From assembly GCF_011752815.1 (NCBI RefSeq), contig NZ_VWWV01000002.1, positions 434,001 to 498,000 on the forward strand: 64,000 bases of DNA, in the 5' to 3' direction. The stretch is from Enterobacter sp. Cy-643 (GTDB lineage Bacteria; Pseudomonadota; Gammaproteobacteria; Enterobacterales; Enterobacteriaceae). Numbering within the stretch: position 1 is the first letter of the stretch; every line of letters starts with the position of its first letter. This document shows positions 57,454 through 64,000 of this stretch, in pieces. The notes under the pieces were generated by a model. The model saw only the letters and a program-made list of their open reading frames with translations, searched no databases and was not told where the DNA came from. Position numbers and translations under genes: made by a program.

Positions 57454-58287
57454 TTAACGATGGGAATGATGAAGTTTCAGCCACGCCTCAGGCGTCAGGT
57501 TCTTCAGCCGGCTGCGGATAATCCTTTTATTAAGCAGATCTTCAAACTCCAGCAGCACCGCCCCCAACCCCAGCCGCTTATCAAAGCGCTCGCCGTTCAG
57601 CAGCATCTCCAGCGCCTGGTGGTAGTCACCCTGCCCGGCTTTTTCCAGCCAGGCTTCCTGCACCGCAGCCCGTAGAGGCACGCCCAGCGCTCCGGCAAGC
57701 TTCTGCGAGAACGGGCAAGATTTTGCCGTCAAGGAAAGCACGGAGAGCGGCAAGCCTTCCCGTAAAAAGCCTACCAGCGGCTCAGGCACCTCTTCACTGC
57801 CGCGCTCACGCAGCGCAACGGCCATATAACCGGAGATCCTTTCGCTGAACACCAGCAGCTCACCTTGCTTGTGGCTAATCGTCTCCGGCAGCGAGAAGGT
57901 ATCCAGCGTAAAATGGCCCGAAGCCTGGCTGAGCGTCGGCTTAGCCATGCGCGACAGCTGCCAGTTTTGCAGCATGCGGCTGACGCTTGCGCGGGAAATC
58001 CCCTGCTGAATCAGTAAACGAGCGGCCTCGAGAAGTTCATCCAGGGAAAGCGCCAGGCGCACGCGCAGGAAGACCAGCATAGATTCCTGCTCGTGACTTA
58101 GCGCACGATGAATGGTATTCGGCCGGTGAGATTTGTCGTAACAGTCGTCGCGTTTGCGCCAACGCCGGACGGTATCGACCGAAATGTTCAGCTCCTCCGC
58201 CAGCTCGCCGTCCGTTTTCGCGGACGCCTGAATGTACTTTCGCGTACGCGGCGTTGTTGTGGCGTTGGAGTGCAGCTTTATCTCCAT
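57454..58287 (-). CDS. Transposase-derived (IS481-like) DNA-binding regulator
   Basis: 277 residues. Residues 1-115 match the DNA-binding part of IS481-type transposases: a first helix-turn-helix GELAEELNISVDTVRRWRKRD (27-47), SHRPNTIHRALS, and a second around SRASVSRMLQNWQLSR. The remainder retains the RNase H-like order, with HFTLDTFSLP (D129) and a strand-rich LLVFSERISGYMAVAL, but the position expected for the second acidic residue reads VLSLTAKSC and no third acid is evident. It is probably a domesticated, catalytically dead regulator of the convergent operon. Confidence 0.65.
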   Translation of the reverse strand: MEIKLHSNATTTPRTRKYIQASAKTDGELAEELNISVDTVRRWRKRDDCYDKSHRPNTIHRALSHEQESMLVFLRVRLALSLDELLEAARLLIQQGISRASVSRMLQNWQLSRMAKPTLSQASGHFTLDTFSLPETISHKQGELLVFSERISGYMAVALRERGSEEVPEPLVGFLREGLPLSVLSLTAKSCPFSQKLAGALGVPLRAAVQEAWLEKAGQGDYHQALEMLLNGERFDKRLGLGAVLLEFEDLLNKRIIRSRLKNLTPEAWLKLHHSHR

Positions 58288-58648
58288 CGAACCTCATCCG
58301 TCGGGTTAAAAAGGAAAGAGAACAGTATAAAAGCTTCCCCGCCAGCTTACTGCGCAAATCATCAAAGTGAGGCTGAAAAAGAGGCGCAAGCGATTGCTCA
58401 TCAGGTAAGACCAGCGCTGGCAAAAAGAGTAGCAAAATGTGCGCAAACTAAGTGTTTCCAGGGGTAACGTCACGTAGCGAAACTATTTACCTCGTAATTA
58501 TCATTTATTTCAATACGTTATAACTAATTCAATTTTTTTGATTAAGGTCGTCAATTCTCTTCGATTTATTCTTCCACAGAAAAGTGTGACCATAATCACA
58601 TCGACGGAACAACGTCACCTTAACAGAACAACCTGCGAGAATTTAGCC
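58288..58648. other. Intergenic region between the regulator and the DUF1471 gene
   Basis: It holds the divergent promoters. The part from 58440 on is AT-rich. I see no gene. Confidence 0.4.
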
Positions 58649-58909
58649 ATGAAAACCATCAAATATGCTGTAGCTGCAATTGCTCTTTCAACTCTGTCTT
58701 TCGGTGCTTTCGCTGCCCAATCCGTAAACGAAGCCCAGGCGCAGAACCTGAATAAAATCGGCGTTGTTTCCGCCACTGGCGCAACAACTCTGGACGGCCT
58801 GGAAGCAAAACTGGCCGCTAAAGCAGAAGCCGCTGGCGCAAGCTCTTACGCGATTACTTCTGCCAACACCGAAGGCCAAATGAGCGGCACCGCGGTTATC
58901 TACAAATAA
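58649..58909 (+). CDS. YhcN-like DUF1471 periplasmic protein
   Basis: 86 residues from the MKTIKYAV methionine. The signal peptide ends GAFAAQ; the DUF1471 core IGVVSATGATTLDGLEAKLAAKAEAAG...SGTAVIYK is close to YhcN. Family members (YhcN, BhsA, McbA) respond to acid, peroxide and biofilm cues. It is the second such gene in the window; the two flank the glycosylasparaginase locus. The frame is open 37 codons further up without a signal. Confidence 0.85.
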   Translation: MKTIKYAVAAIALSTLSFGAFAAQSVNEAQAQNLNKIGVVSATGATTLDGLEAKLAAKAEAAGASSYAITSANTEGQMSGTAVIYK

Positions 58910-59000
58910 CCCCGCGGCCAGATAATACCCTCGTCAAGGCTGGTACCCTCATCGGCCTTGATAGCACTACCCTTGTTTAACCCTGATGTTACCCTTGTTT

Positions 59001-59030
59001 GCCCGCGATGCCTGTCGCGGGCTTTTTTTT
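59001..59030 (+). terminator. Terminator of the YhcN-like gene
   Basis: 8-bp stem GCCCGCGA/TCGCGGGC with a 6-base loop and eight T. It also lies just beyond the ybiB stop on the opposite strand. Confidence 0.88.
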
Positions 59031-59039
59031 GTTTAGCAT

Positions 59040-60002
59040 TCAGAAAACGTCGGCAACCCGCTTGAGGCCGGCCTCAAGCGTTGCAGCTTCTCCGGTGGCG
59101 ACCAGGCAACAGGCCATCTGAATTTTCAGCGACTGCGGCACCGGCTCAACGCCCGCCACGCAGCGTTCAATCCAGCAGGCGGTGACTTCTGGATCTTTGC
59201 CTGCCGGCAGCACGACGCCTTCATGTTCGGCTTGTCGCTCACTCACGATGCGGGTGCCCTGACCATCAATCAGCGTTATCTGCGGGCAGCGCTGTGGATT
59301 GGCATACACCTCACCTTCGGTGCCGTGCATTAACAGCCCCCGCCCGCCGATATCGGCAAAAAACTTCGCCACTTTCGGCACATATTCCGGGTGAGAAACG
59401 CTGGCCAAACGCAGCGCGGCCTCCTCCTCAAACGGCGTGGCCAGCTTCGCCAGCGTGTGCGCGCTGTTACGCACCCCCATGCGCCAGCGCATTGCCAGCT
59501 GGTTTTCCATCGGCGGGCAAAGCGCGCCAATCGGCAGATAGACGGGATGATGAGATTCAAGCTTCGCCTGTGCCTGTCCGGCGTGGCGGGTCGGCTCAAT
59601 GCCCAGCAGCGTAAAGATGGTTTCCGTCAGCACTCGGGTGGGATCTTCACTCACGCCGTGGATCACAACCGGGTAACCCAGTTTGTTGAGCAAAAGCGCC
59701 AGCAGCGGCGTGAGGTTAGCCTGCTTGCGGGCGCCGTTATAGGAAGGAATGACAATCGGCATCGGCTTGCCGGGCGGCGGCGTGAGCGTAATAACATGCT
59801 GCTTCATCGCCTCATAAAACCCGAGCATCTCGGCTTCGCCTTCGCCCTTAATACGCAGGGCAATCAACACGCCACCCAGCTCAAGGTCAGGCACTTCGCC
59901 CTTCAGCATGTGGCTATACAGCCCGCGCGCCGTATCAAAATCGAGATCTCTGGCGTGGTTTTTCCCACGGCCAATTTCTTTAATGATTTTGCGATAGTCC
60001 AT
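59040..60002 (-). CDS. ybiB: YbiB (TrpD2), DNA-binding glycosyltransferase-fold protein
   Basis: 320 residues, the E. coli length. It has the anthranilate phosphoribosyltransferase (TrpD) fold: IIKEIGRGKNHARDLDFDTARGLY at the N-terminus and a modified VHGVSEDPTRV in place of the PRPP loop. E. coli YbiB binds nucleic acids nonspecifically and is SOS-linked. It begins 14 bases after dinG, so the LexA-controlled transcript covers both. Confidence 0.93.
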   Translation of the reverse strand: MDYRKIIKEIGRGKNHARDLDFDTARGLYSHMLKGEVPDLELGGVLIALRIKGEGEAEMLGFYEAMKQHVITLTPPPGKPMPIVIPSYNGARKQANLTPLLALLLNKLGYPVVIHGVSEDPTRVLTETIFTLLGIEPTRHAGQAQAKLESHHPVYLPIGALCPPMENQLAMRWRMGVRNSAHTLAKLATPFEEEAALRLASVSHPEYVPKVAKFFADIGGRGLLMHGTEGEVYANPQRCPQITLIDGQGTRIVSERQAEHEGVVLPAGKDPEVTACWIERCVAGVEPVPQSLKIQMACCLVATGEAATLEAGLKRVADVF

Positions 60003-60016
60003 TCAGACTCTCCTTG

Positions 60017-62176
60017 CTATTTCTTGCTCACACGTTTGCGCCGTACAGTGTGTTTCGGCGTCGTTATTATCATTTTTGCTTCCGGCGCCTCGGGCTGTTC
60101 AATCGGGAACACCGGCAGCGCGGCCAGCAGACGCTCGCCGTAGCGTTTACTCAGCAGGCGGCGGTCGTAAATGACTATCTCACCATAGCAGGCGTGGCTG
60201 CGAATTAAACGCCCAACTTGTTGAATCAGATTAAAAGAGGCGCTGGGCAAACTCTGCACTTCAAAAGGATAGCGATTGAGGCTTTTCAGCCACTCCCCTT
60301 CGGTGACCACTACCGGACTGTCTACCGGCGGGAAGGCAATCTTATGAATGTGCACCTGGGTCAGCAGCTCGCCTTTGAGATCCAGCCCTTCGGCAAAAGA
60401 TTGCAGGCCAATCAACACGCTGGTCTCCCCGGCCTGCACGCGCTGGCGATGCAGCTCCACCAGCCGGTAGCGGGGCTGATCGCCCTGCACCAGCAGCATC
60501 AGCCGTAGATCGGTGACGTGGGTTAAAAACTGCTGCATGGCGCGGCCGCTGGCGAACAGCACCAGCATCGCTTTATGCTCGCCCTGCGCCAGCTGCGCCC
60601 GGAAGAAGGCCGCCATCTCGGCAATATGCTGCGCCTCGTGCTCCATCAGCGGCTCAAAGCGCATTTTAGGGATAACGATTTTCCCCTGCTCAATATGATT
60701 AAACGGCGAGTCCAGATGGATAAACCGATCGCCCGCTTTCTCACGCAGGCCGCTCATCTCCTGCAGGCGATCGAAGCGGTTGAGCGAGCGCAGCGTGGCG
60801 GAGGTCACAATCACATGTGGCACTTTGCGCCACAGCATTTTCTCCAGCTGATCGCTGACGCGGATCCCCACGCAGTGGAAGAACAAGTGCGGCTGCCCCT
60901 CGCGAACTTCACGCGTCACCCACTTCGACACCGGCGCGCCGGAGGCCTGCTCCATCGCCGCCAGCTTCCACAGCTTGCTCTGCGCTTCAAAAAAGCCCAG
61001 CGCCCGGTTCATTTGCAGCAGCGCCCGATGCAAACGCACAATGTCGTGGCTGGCGGTTTTTTCGCTCAGATCGTTGAGCAACGCTTCCGACAGGCCGCGC
61101 AGTGCCTCCATCAGCTTCGCCAGACGCTGGCAAATCACCATGATCTCTTCGGGCAGGACGCCCATTTCGAAACGGTGCTCGCCTTCCCGCTCGCCCGGCA
61201 GCCAAAGGCTAACAATCGCGTTAAACGACTGCAGCAGCTCGTACACTTCGTCGCAGTGATTGGTCAGACGTTCAGGCGCGGTCAGCGGCGGCGGGCTTTT
61301 GGGCCGGAACTGCGCCATACAGGTTTCCACCAGCTTGCTGAAAAGATCAAGCTGCAGGCGACTGTAGCCCGGCGTAATCTCCGCGCTCATCTCCAGCGCG
61401 TCGCGGGCTACGTCCGCCAGATGATGGCCTTCGTCCAGCACCAGCAGCAGATTTTTCGCCTCCGGCAGCACCGCGTCGCTTTCCAGCGCCGCCATCACCA
61501 GGGCGTGGTTGGCCACGACCACTTCCGCCTCGTCGATTTCCCGGCGGGCCACAAAGAACGGGCACTCTTTATACCAGTGACAGTTTCGCCCCAGGCAGCT
61601 GGCTTTGTCGGTGCTTAGCCGCCGCCAGAGATCGTCGTCAATCGCCTCATCGGTGTGATCCCGCAGCCCGTCCCATTTATAGCCGTCGAGGCTGGCTTTA
61701 AGTTTGGCGCAGCGCTGCTGTTCGGCTTTGCTGGTCGGCGACATTTCATCGTCCAGAAACGCCAGCAGATCCCCCTGCGTAAAGTTATCGGTCGCCAGCG
61801 CGGCCAGGTTACGCGGGCACACGTAACGCCCACGCCCAAAGGCGGCGGTAAACTTCAGGTCTGGAATGATTTTGCGCAGCAGCGGCAGGTCTTTGCTGTA
61901 AATCTGATCCTGCAGCGCCACGTTGGCGGTGCTAACCACCAGCGTTTTTTGGTCCCCTCTGGCGATAGCAATGCCGGGGATCAGGTAAGAGAGGGTTTTG
62001 CCGACGCCGGTTGGCGCTTCAATAGCCAGATGCCGCCCTTCTTCACCGGCAAGGGTCTTCGCCACCTCGGCGATCATCTGCCGCTGAGGCGCTCGCGGAA
62101 TAAAATCCGGGATCTGCTGCTGTAACGCCTTATACCAGGCACCTATTTGCGCTTTTTGCGCCGACGACAAAGCCAT
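60017..62176 (-). CDS. dinG: ATP-dependent Fe-S helicase DinG
   Basis: 719 residues, XPD-like superfamily 2. Walker A is EAPTGVGKT (53-61), the DEAH box is LVLDEGHHL, and the four Fe-S cysteines are C120, C194, C199 and C205, the same as in E. coli. C-terminal helicase motifs include GLQSFAEGLDLKG and QQVGRLIRS. It unwinds 5'-3' substrates such as R-loops and G-quadruplexes. A LexA box lies about 70 bases upstream. Confidence 0.96.
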   Translation of the reverse strand: MALSSAQKAQIGAWYKALQQQIPDFIPRAPQRQMIAEVAKTLAGEEGRHLAIEAPTGVGKTLSYLIPGIAIARGDQKTLVVSTANVALQDQIYSKDLPLLRKIIPDLKFTAAFGRGRYVCPRNLAALATDNFTQGDLLAFLDDEMSPTSKAEQQRCAKLKASLDGYKWDGLRDHTDEAIDDDLWRRLSTDKASCLGRNCHWYKECPFFVARREIDEAEVVVANHALVMAALESDAVLPEAKNLLLVLDEGHHLADVARDALEMSAEITPGYSRLQLDLFSKLVETCMAQFRPKSPPPLTAPERLTNHCDEVYELLQSFNAIVSLWLPGEREGEHRFEMGVLPEEIMVICQRLAKLMEALRGLSEALLNDLSEKTASHDIVRLHRALLQMNRALGFFEAQSKLWKLAAMEQASGAPVSKWVTREVREGQPHLFFHCVGIRVSDQLEKMLWRKVPHVIVTSATLRSLNRFDRLQEMSGLREKAGDRFIHLDSPFNHIEQGKIVIPKMRFEPLMEHEAQHIAEMAAFFRAQLAQGEHKAMLVLFASGRAMQQFLTHVTDLRLMLLVQGDQPRYRLVELHRQRVQAGETSVLIGLQSFAEGLDLKGELLTQVHIHKIAFPPVDSPVVVTEGEWLKSLNRYPFEVQSLPSASFNLIQQVGRLIRSHACYGEIVIYDRRLLSKRYGERLLAALPVFPIEQPEAPEAKMIITTPKHTVRRKRVSKK

Positions 62177-62243
62177 AACATCACTTCTTTCTCTGGATAA
62201 TTTAAGTCACAGACCGGCGTCTGTGGCTCGAATTATGACGAGA

Positions 62244-62263
62244 TACTGTATAAACAGCCACTA
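62244..62263 (-). promoter_or_regulatory. LexA (SOS) box of dinG
   Basis: On the minus strand TAGTGGCTGTTTATACAGTA; from memory the E. coli dinG box differs at only one position. One half (ATACAGTA) is canonical and the other degenerate. Confidence 0.75.
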
Positions 62264-62327
62264 TTGTTTTACGTTTACTCCCTTTGTCCCTGCGTTTTTT
62301 CCTCCACCGGGAGGTGGATTCCAGAAA

Positions 62328-62359
62328 ACGTTTTAACCCCCTCCTGGCGGTTAAAACGT
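62328..62359 (-). terminator. Hairpin after the chaperone gene
   Basis: 11-bp perfect stem ACGTTTTAACC/GGTTAAAACGT with a 10-base loop. It lies 12 bases past the chaperone stop, with TTTTC at the end of the stem on the minus strand. Probable terminator of the effector-chaperone pair. Confidence 0.65.
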
Positions 62360-62370
62360 GAGGATCGCTT

Positions 62371-62769
62371 TTAAGCCAACCACGCCGCCAGCTTTTCGGC
62401 CTGCTGCGCAAAACGGTTAAACAGCCGCTTGAGCACTTCCGGCTCCAGTTGATGAAACGGCAGACTGCTCCACTGCACAACCTGCTGCTGGTCGGGCAGC
62501 AGCCCGGTGAGTACCGCTGGGTAATCCATCCCCAGCAAATTGGCCTGCAGCAGCACGGTTAGCGTGTCGGTATCGCTCAGCCGGGTGGGTTGAACGGGCA
62601 GCATGCAGCTCAGCAGCAGGTGCCCAGCCGGCGATTCGCTGATCTCCAGCGTCACGCCCTCGCCAAGCTCAACGGAATAACCTTCGGCGTTCTCAAGCTC
62701 GACTCTTTGTCCCAGCTCATCGGTCAACAGCGGCTGCAAAACTTGCGCTAATTTTGAAGGTGCGGGCAT
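62371..62769 (-). CDS. CesT-family type III secretion chaperone
   Basis: 132 residues, small and acidic (many Glu/Asp/Leu), with the class I chaperone layout: N-terminal helix (LAQVLQPLL), central strands (ENAEGYSVELGEGVTLEISESPAGHLLLSCML split into the usual beta hairpins), and C-terminal helices ending FAQQAEKLAAWLA. It begins 2 bases after the stop of the putative effector, so it is translationally coupled and most likely its cognate chaperone. No secretion apparatus is seen in the window. Confidence 0.7.
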   Translation of the reverse strand: MPAPSKLAQVLQPLLTDELGQRVELENAEGYSVELGEGVTLEISESPAGHLLLSCMLPVQPTRLSDTDTLTVLLQANLLGMDYPAVLTGLLPDQQQVVQWSSLPFHQLEPEVLKRLFNRFAQQAEKLAAWLA

Positions 62770-62771
62770 CG

Positions 62772-64000
62772 TTAGTTACCTATGATTCGCCGGAAAGCGG
62801 CAGTGACCGAGTTAGAACGAGGCCGGGTTCGGGCCGGGGCTGGCGCGGTTCCGTAGACATCAGGTGGAATAACCGGCGGTTCACGATAAACCGGTCGACT
62901 TGCCATCGGGTGCACTGGCGCGTGGACATGCATCGGCGGTGGACCATAGCTGTAAACCGGCGCGGCCGCCGGCGGTGGGCCATAGCTATAAACCGGTGCA
63001 GCCGCGGGCGGCGGGCCGTAGTTGAACGCGGGGGCATGACCCGGCAGCGGAACCGTGCTGTACATCCCTCCCGGCGCGGGCGGCGGCGGGGCATAAATGG
63101 GCATCGGGGCCGGGCGAACATCGACGGAATTTGCCCGGCGACGAGGGGCTGCGGGAGGAACCGCATTGGATGCCGTTCTCGGACGGCGGCCACGGGAAGA
63201 AGATTCCGCCGCGAACGATTCCGTGCGCTGACGAGGCCTGTCGTTACTGGTGAACGTTGGCGCAGGCGTCCCACGCTGCTGGGCTTCTGCCGCCGCCTGA
63301 GGTCCGATTATTCGGGAACGCATCTGCCCGACGGACAGCGACTGGTCAAAATGTTGCACCACGCCCCGGCTGTCAGTGCCATCGTACTGAATACCCAGGT
63401 TGTTGGAGGCGTGCCGCTGCACGTATCCCGGCCCCGCCACCACCGCGTCACGCAGTTTTTCAGGGCTAAGCTTCGCGAGTTTTGGCGCCGCCTTGCGGAA
63501 CGCTTTATCCACTTCCGCCTGCGTCGCTTTTTCGCCCCGCAGCAGCTTCTCGCGCACATCATCGTCCCTGCGGCCAGGCGCGTAGGTGTGCAAGACGTGG
63601 TAACTGTCGCCGAATTTCGCGTCTTCTATCCGCATCGCTCGGCCAAATTCCGGCCAGGGATCGGACACAATGGACTTCCCGTCTACGCGCGGATCGCCGA
63701 TTATCACAAAGGCGTGGTCTACGTCGCGGTTGTGCACCACGGATACCGGCTGTTTGACGCGGGAATTCGCTAACAATAGCGCATTCACCGCCGCCATTTC
63801 GCCGCAGTTGCCCGCCCGAAACTTAGCGGCCTCCCAGGCACGCACGGTGTAGTCCCCGTTGCCCGTTCCCTTCTGCGACAGAAGCGTTCGCTTATAGGAT
63901 TCGGCCATCGTGGCGCGAACGTGGTTCTTTTGGTTGCCCGATCCCATGTCCAGAATTCGCCAGGTATCGTCTATTGCCTTATTGGCGTAATAGAGCGCGT
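62772..64000 (-). CDS. Putative type III effector with Cys-protease/deamidase-like core and Pro-rich repeats (5' end outside window)
   Basis: The frame is open to the right edge, so the N-terminus is missing; about 408 residues are visible. The core carries a possible Cys-His-Asp triad: GNCGEMAAVNALLL, then VDHAFVIIGDPR, then IVSDPWPEFG, as in papain/transglutaminase-like effectors of the SseI/PMT type. After about 190 visible residues comes a basic, low-complexity tail with tandem YGPPPAAAPVYS units and three R-x-x-S motifs (RPRTAS, RRRANSVD, RPRSNSV). The chaperone gene follows two bases after the stop. Effector status is inferred from this pairing. Confidence 0.6.
   Translation of the reverse strand, partial: ALYYANKAIDDTWRILDMGSGNQKNHVRATMAESYKRTLLSQKGTGNGDYTVRAWEAAKFRAGNCGEMAAVNALLLANSRVKQPVSVVHNRDVDHAFVIIGDPRVDGKSIVSDPWPEFGRAMRIEDAKFGDSYHVLHTYAPGRRDDDVREKLLRGEKATQAEVDKAFRKAAPKLAKLSPEKLRDAVVAGPGYVQRHASNNLGIQYDGTDSRGVVQHFDQSLSVGQMRSRIIGPQAAAEAQQRGTPAPTFTSNDRPRQRTESFAAESSSRGRRPRTASNAVPPAAPRRRANSVDVRPAPMPIYAPPPPAPGGMYSTVPLPGHAPAFNYGPPPAAAPVYSYGPPPAAAPVYSYGPPPMHVHAPVHPMASRPVYREPPVIPPDVYGTAPAPARTRPRSNSVTAAFRRIIGN

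Noticed and set aside
60575-61618. 347-codon open frame on the plus strand
   Set aside because: It is antisense to dinG; the composition (Gln, His, Arg runs) is that of a reversed GC-rich gene.
62754-63773. 339-codon open frame on the plus strand, Arg-rich
   Set aside because: It is antisense to the putative effector. The arginine and glycine runs arise from its proline/alanine repeats; no domain is seen.

Overview
The window is chromosomal DNA from a member of the Enterobacteriaceae. From left to right the backbone follows, in reverse orientation, the gene order of roughly minutes 18-20 of the Escherichia coli map: aqpZ, lysO, hcp-hcr, poxB-ltaE-ybjT, ybjS, amiD-ybjQ, ybjP, artPIQM, artJ, rlmC, ybjO, potFGHI, ybjN, rimK, nfsA-ybjC, grxA, ybjM, ybjL, rybB, rcdA, ybjJ, ybjI; then ybiR, mntR, mntS, ybiP, ompX, rhtA, dps, glnHPQ, ybiO, rlmF, mcbA, ybiB, dinG. 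Protein similarity by eye is high but clearly not E. coli or Salmonella, and I cannot name the genus. Replication, tRNA, rRNA and CRISPR loci are not seen.

Departures from the backbone are where the window becomes interesting. (1) 4.1-4.5 kb: a DoxX-family membrane gene between hcr and poxB. (2) 24.0-27.1 kb: a complete xapA-xapB-xapR purine nucleoside cassette sits between nfsA and rimK, with a perfect 12-bp palindrome ahead of xapA. (3) 31.26-35.48 kb: immediately behind the small RNA gene rybB lies a decayed P2-like prophage remnant (gpR and gpS pieces, a gpD pseudogene, an intact ogr) that carries an intact, AT-rich SIR2-like DUF4917 gene and two small unknown genes. (4) 38.2-39.8 kb: a GNAT and an aldo/keto reductase at the point where ybjI is joined to ybiR. 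(5) 52.4-58.3 kb: a flavin reductase-like gene, then an operon of an orphan PTS IIC, a glycosylasparaginase and an M17 aminopeptidase, faced by a regulator apparently domesticated from an IS481-type transposase. (6) 62.4-64.0 kb: a putative type III secreted effector with a Cys-His-Asp protease/deamidase-like core and a repetitive proline-rich tail, followed two bases later by a CesT-like chaperone gene; the effector runs off the right end.

Several regulatory circuits can be read from the DNA: FNR and NsrR sites before hcp; ARG boxes before artJ; a sigma-E promoter before rybB; a TetR-type operator between rcdA and ybjJ; tandem MntR boxes before mntS; a sigma-S type -10 before dps; two overlapping NtrC sites and a sigma-54 promoter before glnH; and a LexA box before dinG. 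Together the backbone genes deal with amino acid and polyamine uptake (art, pot, gln), nitrosative and oxidative stress (hcp-hcr, nfsA, grxA, dps, mntS-mntR), envelope upkeep (amiD, ompX, ybiP, ybiO) and DNA damage (dinG).
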